Source: CAJJDF01 sp965655625
GTDB lineage: Bacteria; Bacteroidota; Bacteroidia; Flavobacteriales_D; CAJJDF01
Direction of reading: 5' to 3'
NCBI GenBank assembly: GCA_965655625.1
Contig: CBFHHA010000013.1
Span: 1-53,038 of the forward strand
DNA length: 53,038 nucleotides
A program made the position numbers and the translations under genes. The notes beneath the pieces were generated by a model that made no database searches, was not told the DNA's origin, and worked only from the letters and a program-made list of their open reading frames with translations. This document shows, in pieces, positions 51,948 through 53,038 of the stretch (the first letter of the stretch is position 1; every line of letters starts with the position of its first letter).

Positions 51948-51955
51948 CAAATATA
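51948..51955 (-). promoter_or_regulatory. -7 box upstream of the outer-membrane receptor gene
   Basis: TATATTTG on the minus strand is an exact TAnnTTTG match, giving a leader of about 28 bases to the ATG at 51913. No clear TTG at the expected distance. Confidence 0.4.
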
Positions 51956-52000
51956 ATTAGGATTGGTTTAAATACTTTGGTAAATTACACGAACGGTCAC

Positions 52001-52037
52001 AAAAAAACCTCATACCGAGTCTTACGATATGAGGTTT
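52001..52037 (-). terminator. rho-independent terminator after rplS
   Basis: A ten-pair stem, AAACCTCATA (52005-52014) against TATGAGGTTT (52028-52037), with extra pairing possible in the loop. On the minus strand it is followed by a T run (complement of A 52001-52007). It begins 31 bases after the rplS stop. Confidence 0.8.
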
Positions 52038-52068
52038 CTCATTGATTGAAATTAAAATAGTTCTTCTA

Positions 52069-52425
52069 CTAAAATCTCTTTTTCTCTTTTATTCTAGCTG
52101 ATTTACCAGTTCTTTCTCTTTGGTAAAAGATTCTCGCTCTTCTCACTTTCCCTCTCTTCATCACTTTCACTTCTTCGATGAGTGGCGAAACCATTGGGAA
52201 AATTCTTTCAACACCTACAGTTCCCGACATTTTTCTTACAGTAAAAGTCTCTGTTGCGGTATTGTTCCCCCCTCTTTTTTGGATTACAATCCCCTGAAAA
52301 ACTTGCAATCTCTGCTTGTCTCCTTCTTTAATTTTATAAGTTACAGCAACTGTATCTCCAGCTTTAAAATCTGGTAGGTTTTGTGCTGATTCTAATTCCT
52401 TGTGTATTTCGCTAATTAAATTCAT
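52069..52425 (-). CDS. rplS: 50S ribosomal protein L19
   Basis: 118 residues from the ATG at 52425, which gives the usual L19 start (MNLISEIHKELE); the ATG 36 bases earlier adds 12 unrelated residues. FKAGDTVAVTYKIKEGDKQR, QVFQGIVIQKRGG and RRARIFYQRERTGKSARIKE are diagnostic. It sits at the 30S-50S interface. It follows trmD, as in many bacteria, with a 110-base gap, and has its own terminator. Confidence 0.97.
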   Translation of the reverse strand: MNLISEIHKELESAQNLPDFKAGDTVAVTYKIKEGDKQRLQVFQGIVIQKRGGNNTATETFTVRKMSGTVGVERIFPMVSPLIEEVKVMKRGKVRRARIFYQRERTGKSARIKEKKRF

Positions 52426-52535
52426 AACTGTGTATTTTTCTCCTCGATTTTCGGACTGCAATATTACGAATATTATTTTGTAAATTAACTACTGTCCTCT
52501 CTTTTTTTTAATCTTTTTTTTTGAACCTTCCTTTT

Positions 52536-53038
52536 TTACTCTCCCAATATGTCCGGGCGCCTAATTTGTGTGCGTTCCAATGCCTTTTGGCTTCTCCACT
52601 TTTCTATTTCCTTGAAGTTTCCCGAAAGCAACACGTCCGGAACCTGCATTCCCTCGTAGTTCGCTGGCCTCGTGTAAACTGGGGGCGCCAACAAATTGTC
52701 CTGAAACGAATCAGTTAAGGCAGAGGTTTCGTCATTTAGCACTCCCGGAATCAGTCTAATAAGCGAATCTGACACAACTGCCGCAGCCAATTCTCCGCCA
52801 GATAATACGTAATCTCCTATCGAAACTTCTTTGGTAATATATTTCTCTCGAATTCTCTCATCTATCCCTTTATAATGACCACAGAGCAAAATAAAATTGG
52901 TCCCCATAGACAAAGTGTTTGCCGTAGCTTGATCCCAAACCTCTCCATCTGGCGTCATGTACATGATTTCGTCATAGTCTCGTTCGGCCTTCAATTTCTC
53001 TATGCAATCTGCAATGGGCTGGATCGTCATTACCATTC
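52536..53038 (-). CDS. trmD: tRNA (guanine-37-N1)-methyltransferase, partial (N-terminus outside window)
   Basis: The C-terminal 167 or so residues are present; the 5' end runs off the right edge, and the first visible methionine is not the true start. GHYKGIDERI and the SPOUT knot SIGDYVLSGGELAAAV are diagnostic of TrmD, which methylates G37 of tRNAs to prevent frameshifting. The region VYTRPANYEGMQVPDVL and final KALERTQIRRPDIL agree. It is upstream of rplS, the usual partner. Confidence 0.96.
   Translation of the reverse strand, partial: MVMTIQPIADCIEKLKAERDYDEIMYMTPDGEVWDQATANTLSMGTNFILLCGHYKGIDERIREKYITKEVSIGDYVLSGGELAAAVVSDSLIRLIPGVLNDETSALTDSFQDNLLAPPVYTRPANYEGMQVPDVLLSGNFKEIEKWRSQKALERTQIRRPDILGE

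Noticed and set aside
5320..52037. Shared AACCTCAT stem in the terminators at 5320 and 52005 as a dispersed repeat
   Set aside because: Similarity is limited to eight or nine bases of a hairpin arm and is best explained as chance among terminator stems.
1..53038. tRNA genes, insertion sequences, prophage or defence systems
   Set aside because: No cloverleaf with a TTC-type loop, no transposase or integrase motif, no terminal repeats and no toxin-antitoxin or restriction genes were seen; the MoxR ATPase lacks an adjacent defence partner.

Overview
The window reads as ordinary chromosome of a low-GC marine- or freshwater-type Bacteroidota, most likely order Flavobacteriales. Evidence: the order rpsL-rpsG-fusA-S10-spc-alpha-rplQ-carA-eno; a type IX secretion (T9SS) type B C-terminal domain; DUF6702, S46 peptidase, GH3 and TonB-dependent-type outer-membrane families typical of the phylum; starts without Shine-Dalgarno sequences; and several upstream boxes matching the Bacteroidota sigma consensus (TTG/TTTG about 19-21 bases before TAnnTTTG). 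No tRNA, rRNA, insertion sequence, phage gene or CRISPR array was seen. Layout: 1-8.5 kb is rich in proteases and peptide uptake (partial TraB/GumN protein, M1 aminopeptidase lipoprotein, divergent POT peptide transporter, second secreted M1 peptidase coupled to a DUF6702 protein). 8.5-10 kb holds a 56-residue secreted peptide and an unrecognised secreted protein. 10-30.5 kb is one long minus-strand block: rpsL, rpsG, fusA and the S10, spc and alpha ribosomal clusters with secY, map, infA and rpoA, ending at rplQ, then carA and eno. A well-matched promoter precedes rpsL and strong hairpin terminators follow rplQ and eno. 30.6-31.4 kb is purE plus a DivIC/FtsB-like gene. 31.5-37.8 kb holds three exported proteins: an unknown 517-residue protein, a putative beta-barrel and a 1.25-kilo-residue T9SS type B surface protein. 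37.8-42.2 kb holds a MoxR ATPase, a SurA-like isomerase with two parvulin domains, a THUMP-type RNA methyltransferase and a membrane protein. 42.3-49.1 kb is mixed-strand: a DPP11-like S46 dipeptidyl peptidase with a coupled thioesterase, an NhaC antiporter, a GH3-family protein overlapping a LysE-type exporter, and a small cysteine-bearing NqrM-like membrane protein. 49.1-53 kb holds a large outer-membrane beta-barrel receptor, rplS and the C-terminal part of trmD. How they fit together: the centre is translation, transcription and secretion (SecY) housekeeping. The flanks suggest a protein-degrading lifestyle, in which exported M1 and S46 peptidases release dipeptides and oligopeptides, POT imports them, and SurA-like folding, SecY and T9SS signals serve envelope export. 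I found no convincing new multi-gene system. The best leads are a 27-bp tandem repeat giving ribosomal protein L17 an acidic repeat tail, a carA promoter that appears to sit inside the rplQ terminator, TTG starts for two genes, an interrupted small reading frame after the POT gene, and several exported proteins with no recognisable family.
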